The notes under the pieces are model-generated. The model was not told the DNA's origin and searched no databases. It saw only the letters and a program-made list of their open reading frames with translations. Position numbers and translations under genes: made by a program. 11,465 nucleotides of DNA from assembly GCA_946401765.1 (NCBI GenBank), contig CAMIVJ010000052.1, positions 1 through 11,465 on the forward strand, read 5' to 3'. Of the stretch, positions 1-6,233 are shown one piece after another (position 1 is the stretch's first letter; every line of letters begins with the position of its first letter). Origin of the DNA: an uncultured bacterium. GTDB lineage: Bacteria > Verrucomicrobiota > Kiritimatiellia > RFP12 > UBA1067.

Positions 1-1080
1 TACAACAGGCTCCCCCATCTGCTCGTGCCCATCATCAACGACACAAAGAAGGTCGTATTCGCCCTGCGCTCGGCCGTCGTCGAGATGGACCGCCGACTGA
101 AGATGTTCTCGCGCGCCAACTGCAGGAACATCGTGGACTTCAACAACCGCAAGACCGTGGTGCAGCCCGACATGCTGGGCGGCGGCGACGAGCTCGTGGG
201 CGATCCCGACATGCCCCGCACCGTTCCCTACATAGTCATCGTCATCGACGAGGTGGCGGACGTAATGCAGGCCGCGAAGAAGGAGGTGGAGCCCGTCATC
301 GCCCGTCTCACCGCCCTCGCCCGCGCCACCGGCATCCATCTCATCCTCGCCACTCAGCGCCCCGACGCGAACATCATCACCGGCGTCATCAAGTCCAACA
401 TCCCTGGGCGCATCGCGTTCAAGACTTCGTCCTCCATCGACTCGCGCACCATCCTCGACGCAACCGGCTCAGAACTTCTCATCGGCAAGGGCGACATGCT
501 CTTCAGAATGTCCGACGGCCGCCTCCTGCGCGCCCAGGGCTCGTACATCTCCGACGAGGAGATCGGCCGCATCGTGGACTTCATCGGCGAACACTCGACC
601 GTGCAGTTCGACGAGAAGCTCACCAAGCGCATGGAGAAGATCAAGGAGGCCGACATCGAGGACGAACTTGATGGCGGCGAGGAAGGCGAGGAAGGCGGCG
701 AACAGCAAGCCATCGAACCCAGAGGTGCCGCAGTCGGCGGCATTCCTCCTCCCGCCGGAATGTCCCTAAACAAGGAAGAGGCCCTCTACCGCAACGCCCT
801 AGAAGTCCTTCGCGACACGAAGCGCGCCTCGATCTCGCACTTTCAGCGCCGCATGGGCATCGGCTACAACCATGCCGCGCGCATCGTGGACCTTCTGGAG
901 GAGCGTGGCGTGATCGGCGCGGCAAAGTCCGGCGCGGGCCCCCGCGAGATACTGCTAGACCCGGAAGCCCTCCTCAACGAGATGGACGGCGCCGCTCCAG
1001 CCGCCGATCCAGACCAGGTCTCCATGCCGGCCGACGGCACTGGCGACGACGATCCCTTCGGCTTCCCGCCCGAGGGCTGA
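1..1080 (+). CDS. ftsK: DNA translocase FtsK/SpoIIIE, C-terminal part (5' end outside window)
   Basis: Hexameric ATP-driven DNA pump at the division septum that moves chromosome termini and activates dimer resolution. The frame is open from base 1 (starting YNRLPHLLVP), so the N-terminal membrane domain and Walker A lie upstream of the window. The visible 359 residues hold the second half of the RecA-like motor. Walker B is at about residues 80-87 (VIVIDEVAD), followed by the family signatures ATQRPDANIITGVIKSNIP (about 117-135), SSSIDSRTILD and GKGDMLF. After an acidic Gly/Glu linker (about 220-236) comes the winged-helix gamma domain (about 258-320), with SISHFQRRMGIGYNHAARI and GPREIL, which reads polar DNA motifs (KOPS/SRS). 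An acidic tail ends the protein. The family assignment is secure. Whether the missing part carries four membrane helices or a soluble N-terminus cannot be seen. An FtsK/SpoIIIE gene near a RodZ-like HTH gene is a recurring bacterial neighbourhood (B. subtilis spoIIIE...ymfM). Confidence 0.96.
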   Translation, partial: YNRLPHLLVPIINDTKKVVFALRSAVVEMDRRLKMFSRANCRNIVDFNNRKTVVQPDMLGGGDELVGDPDMPRTVPYIVIVIDEVADVMQAAKKEVEPVIARLTALARATGIHLILATQRPDANIITGVIKSNIPGRIAFKTSSSIDSRTILDATGSELLIGKGDMLFRMSDGRLLRAQGSYISDEEIGRIVDFIGEHSTVQFDEKLTKRMEKIKEADIEDELDGGEEGEEGGEQQAIEPRGAAVGGIPPPAGMSLNKEEALYRNALEVLRDTKRASISHFQRRMGIGYNHAARIVDLLEERGVIGAAKSGAGPREILLDPEALLNEMDGAAPAADPDQVSMPADGTGDDDPFGFPPEG

Positions 1081-1096
1081 ACAAGACTTCCACCAA

Positions 1097-1109
1097 ATTT
1101 CACGGAAAT
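1097..1109. promoter_or_regulatory. Candidate operator: inverted repeat ATTTC-ACG-GAAAT just upstream of the -10
   Basis: The arms ATTTC (1097-1101) and GAAAT (1105-1109) are perfect inverted copies separated by ACG. They end two bases before the extended -10, so a bound protein would block or contact RNA polymerase. A second AT-only inverted repeat, TTTTT-GAG-AAAAA (1133-1145), lies just downstream of the predicted start with the same 5-3-5 geometry. Arms this short can occur by chance in AT-rich DNA. They do not match the CtsR heptad box (GGTCAAA direct repeats). Confidence 0.25.
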
Positions 1110-1110
1110 A

Positions 1111-1126
1111 TGGTATAATCATCGAC
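1111..1126 (+). promoter_or_regulatory. Extended -10 sigma-70-type promoter upstream of the rodZ-like/mcsA/mcsB/clpC run
   Basis: TATAAT at 1114-1119 is a perfect -10 box, preceded by TG at 1111-1112 to give a perfect extended -10 (TGnTATAAT). No good TTGACA lies 16-18 bases upstream (1091-1096 is CACCAA), which is typical of extended -10 promoters. The region is AT-rich against a GC-rich background. Transcription would start near 1126, leaving a leader of about 48 bases before the ATG at 1174. It is the only convincing promoter I see upstream of the run. Confidence 0.7.
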
Positions 1127-1162
1127 AGGCAATTTTTGAGAAAAACGATTCCCATCAAGCCG

Positions 1163-1168
1163 AAAGGA
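1163..1168 (+). promoter_or_regulatory. Shine-Dalgarno site of the rodZ-like gene
   Basis: AAAGGA lies five bases before the ATG at 1174 and supports that start codon. Confidence 0.7.
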
Positions 1169-1173
1169 CTGAA

Positions 1174-2268
1174 ATGAGCTTTGGACAGACTCTTCGCAAC
1201 GCACGAGAGGCAAAAGGCCTCACAGAATCGCAGGTGGCCTCGCAGACGCGCATCCTCGTGCAGATCATATCCGACATGGAGAAGGAGGATTTCCACCGCA
1301 TTCCCGCCCCAATCTACGGGCGCGGCTTCGTGCGCCTATTCGCCGAATGCGTCGGGCTCGACCCAGCCCCTCTGATCCAGGAATTCATGGAGATCTTCGA
1401 GGGCCGCCGCCCTCCGCTTTCCGCCATTCCCATGCCACCGCCCGCCCCACCTCCACCGCCTGCCCCAGAGCCGCCGCCCGTGGCCGAGCCTCCCCCTCCG
1501 CCATCTGAGCCGATTCCCGAAGCCCCGCCCGCGGTGGCGCATGAGGCCTTTGCGCCAAGGCAAGCTACCTTCTCCACGGTTTCGCAGGAGCCTATCCCGG
1601 AACCGCCGCCCACACCCGCGCCGACGCAGATGCCAGCGCCAGAACCAGCGCCCGCGCCAGTGCCTCCGCCGATGATGCCGCAGCAGACCGCCACGGCCGC
1701 GCAGTCCAACCTCGACGTTTCGGGCCTTGAACTTTTCAACCAGGCCAACGACGCCATGAACGGCAGCAAGCCCTCAGAAGTGCCCAGCTTCGCGCCGCCG
1801 CCTAGCCGTCCGGCGCCATATCCACGCGACAACGGCGAGTCTCCGTTCCTTCCGCACTCGTACGAGAGCAGCGGTCCATCGGCGGTGGATCGCTTCCGCG
1901 AGAGCATCACGAACGTTTCAGGCAACGTGATCGACCGCGTGACCAGCATCCCGCGCAGCACATGGAGGATATGCCTGCTGTGCGTGGCCGCTCTGGCGAT
2001 CATCGCGCTCATAGTCTATGCGTGCATCAAACTCTATCAGGCCACTGCGCGCATGCCTACGCCCGATCCGGTGGCGCAGGTGCCCGCTCCTTCGGCGCCC
2101 CCCGCGCCGGCTAAGCCCACTGCGAAAGCGACAAAGCCAGCCGCGGGCGCGCCAGTGAAAACGGCGCAGAACGCTAAGCCAGGCACGGCGACAAAGCCCG
2201 CCACCGCCAGCAAGCCTGGCAAGCTGAGCAGCACCGGCCAGAAGATTCCGTCCCTGTACGTGGACTAG
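1174..2268 (+). CDS. RodZ-like membrane-anchored HTH protein with long proline-rich linker
   Basis: Probable cell-shape/cytoskeleton-linked protein of the RodZ (YmfM) type. Residues about 3-73 form an HTH_25 domain (FGQTLRNAREAKGLTESQVA, then IPAPIYGRGFVRLFAECVGL), the domain that contacts MreB in RodZ. Residues about 80-170 are extremely rich in Pro, Ala and Glu, followed by a mixed linker. A single transmembrane helix at about 265-287 (ICLLCVAALAIIALIVYACI) follows basic residues, predicting the N-terminus in the cytoplasm. The outer tail (about 290-364) is a Lys/Ala/Pro/Thr-rich low-complexity segment. The beta-rich DUF4115 domain that ends many RodZ proteins is not recognisable. The start is supported by AAAGGA. 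The gene follows ftsK and lies 7 bases before mcsA, so it is likely co-transcribed with the Clp module, at the position held by ctsR in Firmicutes. Its HTH is of the protein-binding RodZ type, but a DNA-binding regulatory role cannot be excluded. Confidence 0.85.
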   Translation: MSFGQTLRNAREAKGLTESQVASQTRILVQIISDMEKEDFHRIPAPIYGRGFVRLFAECVGLDPAPLIQEFMEIFEGRRPPLSAIPMPPPAPPPPPAPEPPPVAEPPPPPSEPIPEAPPAVAHEAFAPRQATFSTVSQEPIPEPPPTPAPTQMPAPEPAPAPVPPPMMPQQTATAAQSNLDVSGLELFNQANDAMNGSKPSEVPSFAPPPSRPAPYPRDNGESPFLPHSYESSGPSAVDRFRESITNVSGNVIDRVTSIPRSTWRICLLCVAALAIIALIVYACIKLYQATARMPTPDPVAQVPAPSAPPAPAKPTAKATKPAAGAPVKTAQNAKPGTATKPATASKPGKLSSTGQKIPSLYVD

Positions 2269-2275
2269 ACGACGC

Positions 2276-2839
2276 ATGCAGTGCGAACTATGCCATAAAA
2301 ACAAGGCCGAGAAGGCTATCACCATCAAGAAGGACGGCGCGGAGAAAGAGCTCTACGTCTGCGCCGCGTGCGCCGCGCAGGCCTCCGGGATGGACAAGAG
2401 GAAAAAGCCGAAGGCCGAAGGCGCGATTCCGCCATTCACCACTGGCGAAGGCGCAAACGTGCCCCCGCCGCTCGTCGAGGGACTCGTGAAGGCCACGCTC
2501 GACTTCATGAAAGGCATGGCCGAGGCCGAGGAGAACGAGCATCGCACCTGTCCGAAGTGCAGGTCGAACTGGGACCAGATATCAAAGTCCGGACGCATCA
2601 CCTGCCCAGCATGCTGGAAGACCTTCGCGAAGAAGATCCGCGCCGAGTTCCTTTCCGGCGAGTTCGGGCCGACCCACACCGGCAGCGCCCCATCAGTGGA
2701 CGCAATCGACGACAGCAGAGAAGCCGTGGCCGTTCTTGAGCGGGAGCTCAAGGCTGCAGTGGCGCGCGAAGACTACCGCACCGCGGCCGCACTTCAGAAG
2801 AAGATCGACGAAGCCCGCCGCGGCAAGGGGGAGAAATGA
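2276..2839 (+). CDS. mcsA: McsA-like zinc protein, activator of protein-arginine kinase McsB (UVR domain)
   Basis: McsA is the zinc-binding partner that activates the arginine kinase McsB and links it to ClpC under stress in Firmicutes. The length (187 aa) matches the family. Four CXXC pairs are present: C3/C6 (CELC), C29/C32 (CAAC), C92/C95 (CPKC) and C110/C113 (CPAC). The segment GRITCPACWKTF, then a THTG motif (about 133-136), follows the McsA pattern GRxxCxxCYKTF...HxG. Residues about 145-183 form a helical UVR domain (LERELKAAVAREDYRTAAAL), also found in UvrB/UvrC and related to the ClpC middle domain. No clear Shine-Dalgarno precedes the ATG, 7 bases after the rodZ-like stop, so translational coupling is likely. 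Its stop overlaps the next start (ATGA). All metal-binding cysteines are intact, in contrast to the degenerate McsB that follows. Confidence 0.9.
   Translation: MQCELCHKNKAEKAITIKKDGAEKELYVCAACAAQASGMDKRKKPKAEGAIPPFTTGEGANVPPPLVEGLVKATLDFMKGMAEAEENEHRTCPKCRSNWDQISKSGRITCPACWKTFAKKIRAEFLSGEFGPTHTGSAPSVDAIDDSREAVAVLERELKAAVAREDYRTAAALQKKIDEARRGKGEK
2825..2833 (+). promoter_or_regulatory. Shine-Dalgarno site of the mcsB-like gene inside the mcsA 3' end
   Basis: A purine run AAGGGGGAG ends two bases before the ATG at 2836; its AAGGGG part has normal spacing. With the ATGA overlap, it fixes the mcsB-like start and argues against an N-terminal extension into mcsA. Confidence 0.6.
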
Positions 2840-3690
2840 GCCTCTCCCGGAAACGCGGAGAATATCCGAACCTCGTGATCGCCGACGTGGTGGACGGCGG
2901 TACGCTCACGCTCTGGCGCAATCCGGCGGGCGCGAAGTTCGGCGAAAAGGACGTGTGGGAAATATCGTCCGAATGGGACTCCCCCTCCGGCCTCCATGCC
3001 GCATACTCCGCCCTTCAGGACAAAGAGGCCGAGCTCGCCAAGTCGCACGCGTTCGCGTGGGACTCGGAGTTCGGCTACCTTTCCCCCTTCCCGCACCACT
3101 GCGGCACGGCACTGCGCATTGAGGGGACTTTCCACCTCGAGGCCCTGCACCTCATAGGCGACCTCCCGCAGGCGCTCAACGCGATTCCCGCAATACGCTT
3201 CGAAAGCTCCAGCGTGGTGGAGGACGGCATACGCCAGGCCGCGCACCTGTTCCGCATATCGAACGCCGCAGTGCTCGGCATCAGCGAACAGGAACTGCTC
3301 GACCGCGCCAAGAACCTCTTCACCGACCTCGCCATGCAGGAGGTGAACGCGAGGCGCGCGCTCGTGGAGGAGATGCCGCGCGTGATCGAGGACGCAATCG
3401 CCCGATCCATCGCGGTGCTCCGCCACGCGAGGCTGCTATCCCCCGGCGAGATTCTCGACCTTCTTTCCCCTATAAGCCTCGCCGCCTCCATGGGCTTCAT
3501 CAAGGGAATCACCGCAAACGAGACGCGCCGCCTCATGCGCGACCAGCTCAACGCCCCTTCGCTGCCCGAGTCGCGCACCACGGAGGACGACCGCCGCCGC
3601 GACGCGCGCGACGCCCGCCTCGCAGACCGTTTCAACAGGAGATTCGAAACCGTATCGCTCAACTCATACGCCGAGGAATGTCTTCTCTAG
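2836..3690 (+). CDS. McsB-like protein (ATP:guanido phosphotransferase fold), probably a catalytically dead pseudokinase
   Basis: Homologous to McsB, which phosphorylates arginines to mark proteins for ClpCP. Residues about 71-235 follow B. subtilis McsB recalled from memory: FAWDSEFGYLSPFP / YAFSEKRGYLTSCP, LFRISNAAVLGISEQ / IFQISNQITLGKSEQ, and ASMGFIKGI / IDLGIIKGL. Key catalytic features are absent. The protein has 284 residues against about 350-365. The SSRIRLARN motif appears only as GGTLTLWRN (21-29). The EEDHIRI motif appears as EKDVWEI (37-43), with about 80 residues missing between the two. The catalytic Cys (Cys167 in B. subtilis) is F85, with a cysteine four residues later at C89. 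The RGxxGEG loop is SSVVEDG, its Arg being S125. R94 of the GTxxR segment is kept. The Arg/Asp-rich tail (about 247-270) may correspond to the phospho-arginine-binding RDIRRA region, but the match is unclear. The start overlaps the mcsA stop (ATGA) and has a good Shine-Dalgarno. Kinase activity is unlikely; an adaptor or scaffold role is inference. Confidence 0.85.
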   Translation: MSLSRKRGEYPNLVIADVVDGGTLTLWRNPAGAKFGEKDVWEISSEWDSPSGLHAAYSALQDKEAELAKSHAFAWDSEFGYLSPFPHHCGTALRIEGTFHLEALHLIGDLPQALNAIPAIRFESSSVVEDGIRQAAHLFRISNAAVLGISEQELLDRAKNLFTDLAMQEVNARRALVEEMPRVIEDAIARSIAVLRHARLLSPGEILDLLSPISLAASMGFIKGITANETRRLMRDQLNAPSLPESRTTEDDRRRDARDARLADRFNRRFETVSLNSYAEECLL

Positions 3691-3728
3691 CCTACTCCCC
3701 GGCAATGCTTCACGAAGAACAACGCAAC

Positions 3729-6212
3729 ATGAACATGGAATACACTCCAAACGCAGAACGCGCGCTTGAGGGCGCCGTTGCGGCAGCTCGCCAATTCAAC
3801 CACACCTACGTGGGCACAGAGCACATACTCTGCGCAATACTCGCAATCCCGAACTGCGAAGCCTGCCGTAGGTTCGAGCGCCTTGGTCTTGACCCGGACG
3901 AGCTGCGCCTGCAGATCGAACAGCTTTTCGGTCCTGGCGGCAACGCGCGCACGCTGGGCGACATCCCTCTCACGCCGCGCACGAAGAAGATACTCGAGCT
4001 CGCGAAGATAGAGGCGCAGCACCTGAAGTGCGACATGATCGGCACGGAGCACATCGTGCTCGCCATGCTCCGCGAAGGCGAGTCGCCCGGCGCGCAGATT
4101 CTCTTCCAGCACGACCTCGACGCGGAAAAGTATCTTTCCGCCACGCCGTCCGACGACGCAGCCGAACAAGACCCCTCGCCCGCGCCCGAAGGCGATGACG
4201 GAGAAGCGCCTGAAGGCGACGCGCCGGATGCGCCAGGCAAGAAAGGCAAGGACAAGACGCCCGCGCTAAACACCTTCGGCCGCGACCTCACCGCCCTGGC
4301 GCGCAAGGGCGAGCTCGACCCGGTGATCGGACGCAAGACCGAACTCCAGCGCATCGTGCAGGTGCTCTGCCGCCGCACAAAGAACAACGCCGTTCTCATC
4401 GGCGAGGCCGGCGTTGGAAAGACCGCAGTCGTCGAAGGCCTTGCCCAGGCGATAGCAGTGGGCGACGTTCCCGAGCGCATGCAGAACCGCCGCGTGATAT
4501 CGCTCGACATGGCGCGCGTCGTCGCTGGCACGCAGTACCGCGGCCAGTTCGAGGAGCGCCTTAAGCAGCTCATCGAGGAGACGAAGCGCGTGAAGAACGT
4601 GATTCTCTTCCTCGACGAAATCCACACCCTGGTCGGCGCTGGCGGAGCAGAGGGCGCAATGGACGCGGCGAACATCCTCAAGCCCGCGCTCGCGCGCGGC
4701 GAACTGCAGGTCGTGGGCGCGACGACGCTCAAGGAATACCACAAGTCCATCGAGAAGGACGCCGCGCTCGAGCGCCGGTTCCAGTCCATCGTGGTGAACG
4801 AGCCCTCCATCGAGGACGCCGTCGAGATCCTCGCCGGAATCGCCTCACGCTACGAAGACCACCACAACGTGAAGTTCTCGCCCGAGGCCCTGCGCGCGGC
4901 GGTCACCCTCACCGCACGCTATCTCCCCGCAAGGCTCCTGCCCGACAAGGCGATCGACGCCATCGACGAAACCGGCGCGCGCGTGAGAATGAAGACCGCG
5001 GTGCGTCCGCCGGACTTCAAGGCCGACCAGGAGAAGATCGACGAGTATCACGCCAAGAAGGATGAAGCCGTGAAGGTGAGCGCCTTCGAAGAAGCAGCCA
5101 AGTGGCGCGATGCCGAGCTCGACGCGCGCAAGGCGCTTGAGCAGAAGCTTAAGGACTGGCGCGAACAGCATGCCGAGAAGACCATCGACGTGACGGAAGA
5201 CGACATCGCCGCCACAGTTGCGTCCATTTCCGGCGTGCCTGTAGAGCGCCTAACCGAGTCCACTGCCGGACGCCTCCTGAACATCGAGCGCGAGCTAAAC
5301 GCGTCCGTCATCGGCCAGTCCGCCGCCATCGAGTCCATAGCACGTGCCCTGCGCCGCTCGCGCGCAAACCTGGGCGATCCCAAGCGCCCCATAGGCTCGT
5401 TTCTATTCATCGGCCCCACGGGCGTGGGGAAGACGCTTCTCGCGAAGATGCTCGCGGAGAAGATATACGGCGACCCCAAGGCGCTGATTGCGCTTGACAT
5501 GACTGAGTTCTCGTCGTCCTTCACCAGCTCGCGCCTCGTGGGCGCGCCGCCCGGATACGTGGGGTACGACGAAGGCGGACAGCTCACCGAGCGCGTGCGG
5601 CGCCGTCCGTACTCGGTGGTGCTCTTCGACGAGTTCGAGAAGGCCTCGAGCGAAGTCATGAACATGATGCTGCAGCTTCTGGACGACGGACGCCTCACCG
5701 ACGGACAGGGCCGGCAGGTGGACTTCCGCAACACGATCGTGATCGCCACCGCGAACCTTGGATTCGACTTCGCGCGCGAGGGCAAGGCGTTCGGCTTCTC
5801 TCAGGAGACGCCAGAGACATCATACGACACCCTGCGCGAGAAGCTCACAGAGGAGGCGAAGCGCACGTTCCGCCCCGAACTGCTCAACCGCTTCGACGAG
5901 ACGGTGGTCTTCCGCAAGCTCGGCCGCGAGGACGTCACGCAGATTCTCGACCTCGAGCTCGCAAAGCTCCGCACGCGCCTTTCCGAGAAGGACATGACGC
6001 TTGAGCTCGACAAGAAGGCCGTAGACTTCCTGTGCGACAAGGGAGCTGACGACGCGCTCGGCGCGCGTCCGCTTCGCCGCGCAGTGCAGCACTGGGTGGA
6101 GGATCCGCTTGCGGACCTCCTTCTGCGCGAAACGCTTGAGCCAGGGCGCATCAAGGCGACGCTCGACAAGGACGGCGCCGCGATCGTGTTCCGCCAGCCT
6201 AAGCGCGCGTAG
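3729..6212 (+). CDS. clpC: ATP-dependent Clp protease ATP-binding subunit ClpC
   Basis: Class I Hsp100 AAA+ unfoldase that feeds substrates to ClpP. Numbered from this start (827 aa), the N-domain double repeat spans about 4-138, with both GTEH motifs (E31, E107) that bind phospho-arginine in B. subtilis ClpC. An acidic Pro/Gly/Asp linker follows (about 139-178). AAA1 has Walker A GEAGVGKT (225-232), pore motif QYRGQFEERL and DEIH (296-299). A short ClpC-type middle domain with a UVR-like segment (FEEAAKWRDAE, about 453-463) precedes AAA2, which has Walker A GPTGVGKT (562-569), pore loop GYVGY and DEFEK (634-638). The sensor-2 motif GARPLRRA is present. KAFGF (about 686-690) sits where the ClpP-docking [LIV]GF loop is expected. 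The short M-domain separates it from ClpB. The start is uncertain: ATGs at 3678 (overlapping mcsB by 13 bases, with GAGG too close), 3705, 3729 and 3735 are in frame. Family alignment favours 3729 or 3735. No ctsR or clpP is in the window. Confidence 0.96.
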   Translation: MNMEYTPNAERALEGAVAAARQFNHTYVGTEHILCAILAIPNCEACRRFERLGLDPDELRLQIEQLFGPGGNARTLGDIPLTPRTKKILELAKIEAQHLKCDMIGTEHIVLAMLREGESPGAQILFQHDLDAEKYLSATPSDDAAEQDPSPAPEGDDGEAPEGDAPDAPGKKGKDKTPALNTFGRDLTALARKGELDPVIGRKTELQRIVQVLCRRTKNNAVLIGEAGVGKTAVVEGLAQAIAVGDVPERMQNRRVISLDMARVVAGTQYRGQFEERLKQLIEETKRVKNVILFLDEIHTLVGAGGAEGAMDAANILKPALARGELQVVGATTLKEYHKSIEKDAALERRFQSIVVNEPSIEDAVEILAGIASRYEDHHNVKFSPEALRAAVTLTARYLPARLLPDKAIDAIDETGARVRMKTAVRPPDFKADQEKIDEYHAKKDEAVKVSAFEEAAKWRDAELDARKALEQKLKDWREQHAEKTIDVTEDDIAATVASISGVPVERLTESTAGRLLNIERELNASVIGQSAAIESIARALRRSRANLGDPKRPIGSFLFIGPTGVGKTLLAKMLAEKIYGDPKALIALDMTEFSSSFTSSRLVGAPPGYVGYDEGGQLTERVRRRPYSVVLFDEFEKASSEVMNMMLQLLDDGRLTDGQGRQVDFRNTIVIATANLGFDFAREGKAFGFSQETPETSYDTLREKLTEEAKRTFRPELLNRFDETVVFRKLGREDVTQILDLELAKLRTRLSEKDMTLELDKKAVDFLCDKGADDALGARPLRRAVQHWVEDPLADLLLRETLEPGRIKATLDKDGAAIVFRQPKRA

Positions 6213-6233
6213 CGCCCCGCCCTGCCGCCGCCA

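Noticed and set aside
1068..1077. GCCC-GA-GGGC inverted repeat at the end of ftsK as a terminator
   Set aside because: The loop is only two bases, the stem is within the coding end, and no T-run follows.
1081..1173. CtsR operator before the operon
   Set aside because: No GGTCAAA tandem heptads or close variants are present in the promoter region.
1314..2012. Long open frame on the minus strand opposite the rodZ-like gene, encoding Gly/Ala-rich sequence
   Set aside because: Its glycine-rich composition is the antisense reading of the proline-rich coding region; it has no recognisable domain and the plus-strand gene is clear.
2836..3070. Possible frameshift hiding a normal McsB N-terminus
   Set aside because: The mcsA stop overlaps the start, leaving no room upstream. 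The alternative plus frame is Arg-rich and carries no SSRIRLARN or EEDH motif, while the used frame keeps weak traces of both, which fits an in-frame deletion and divergence.
3806..4810. 334-codon minus-strand open frame inside clpC
   Set aside because: Low-complexity Ser/Arg-rich translation with no motifs, lying fully within a strongly conserved ClpC; a GC-rich antisense shadow.
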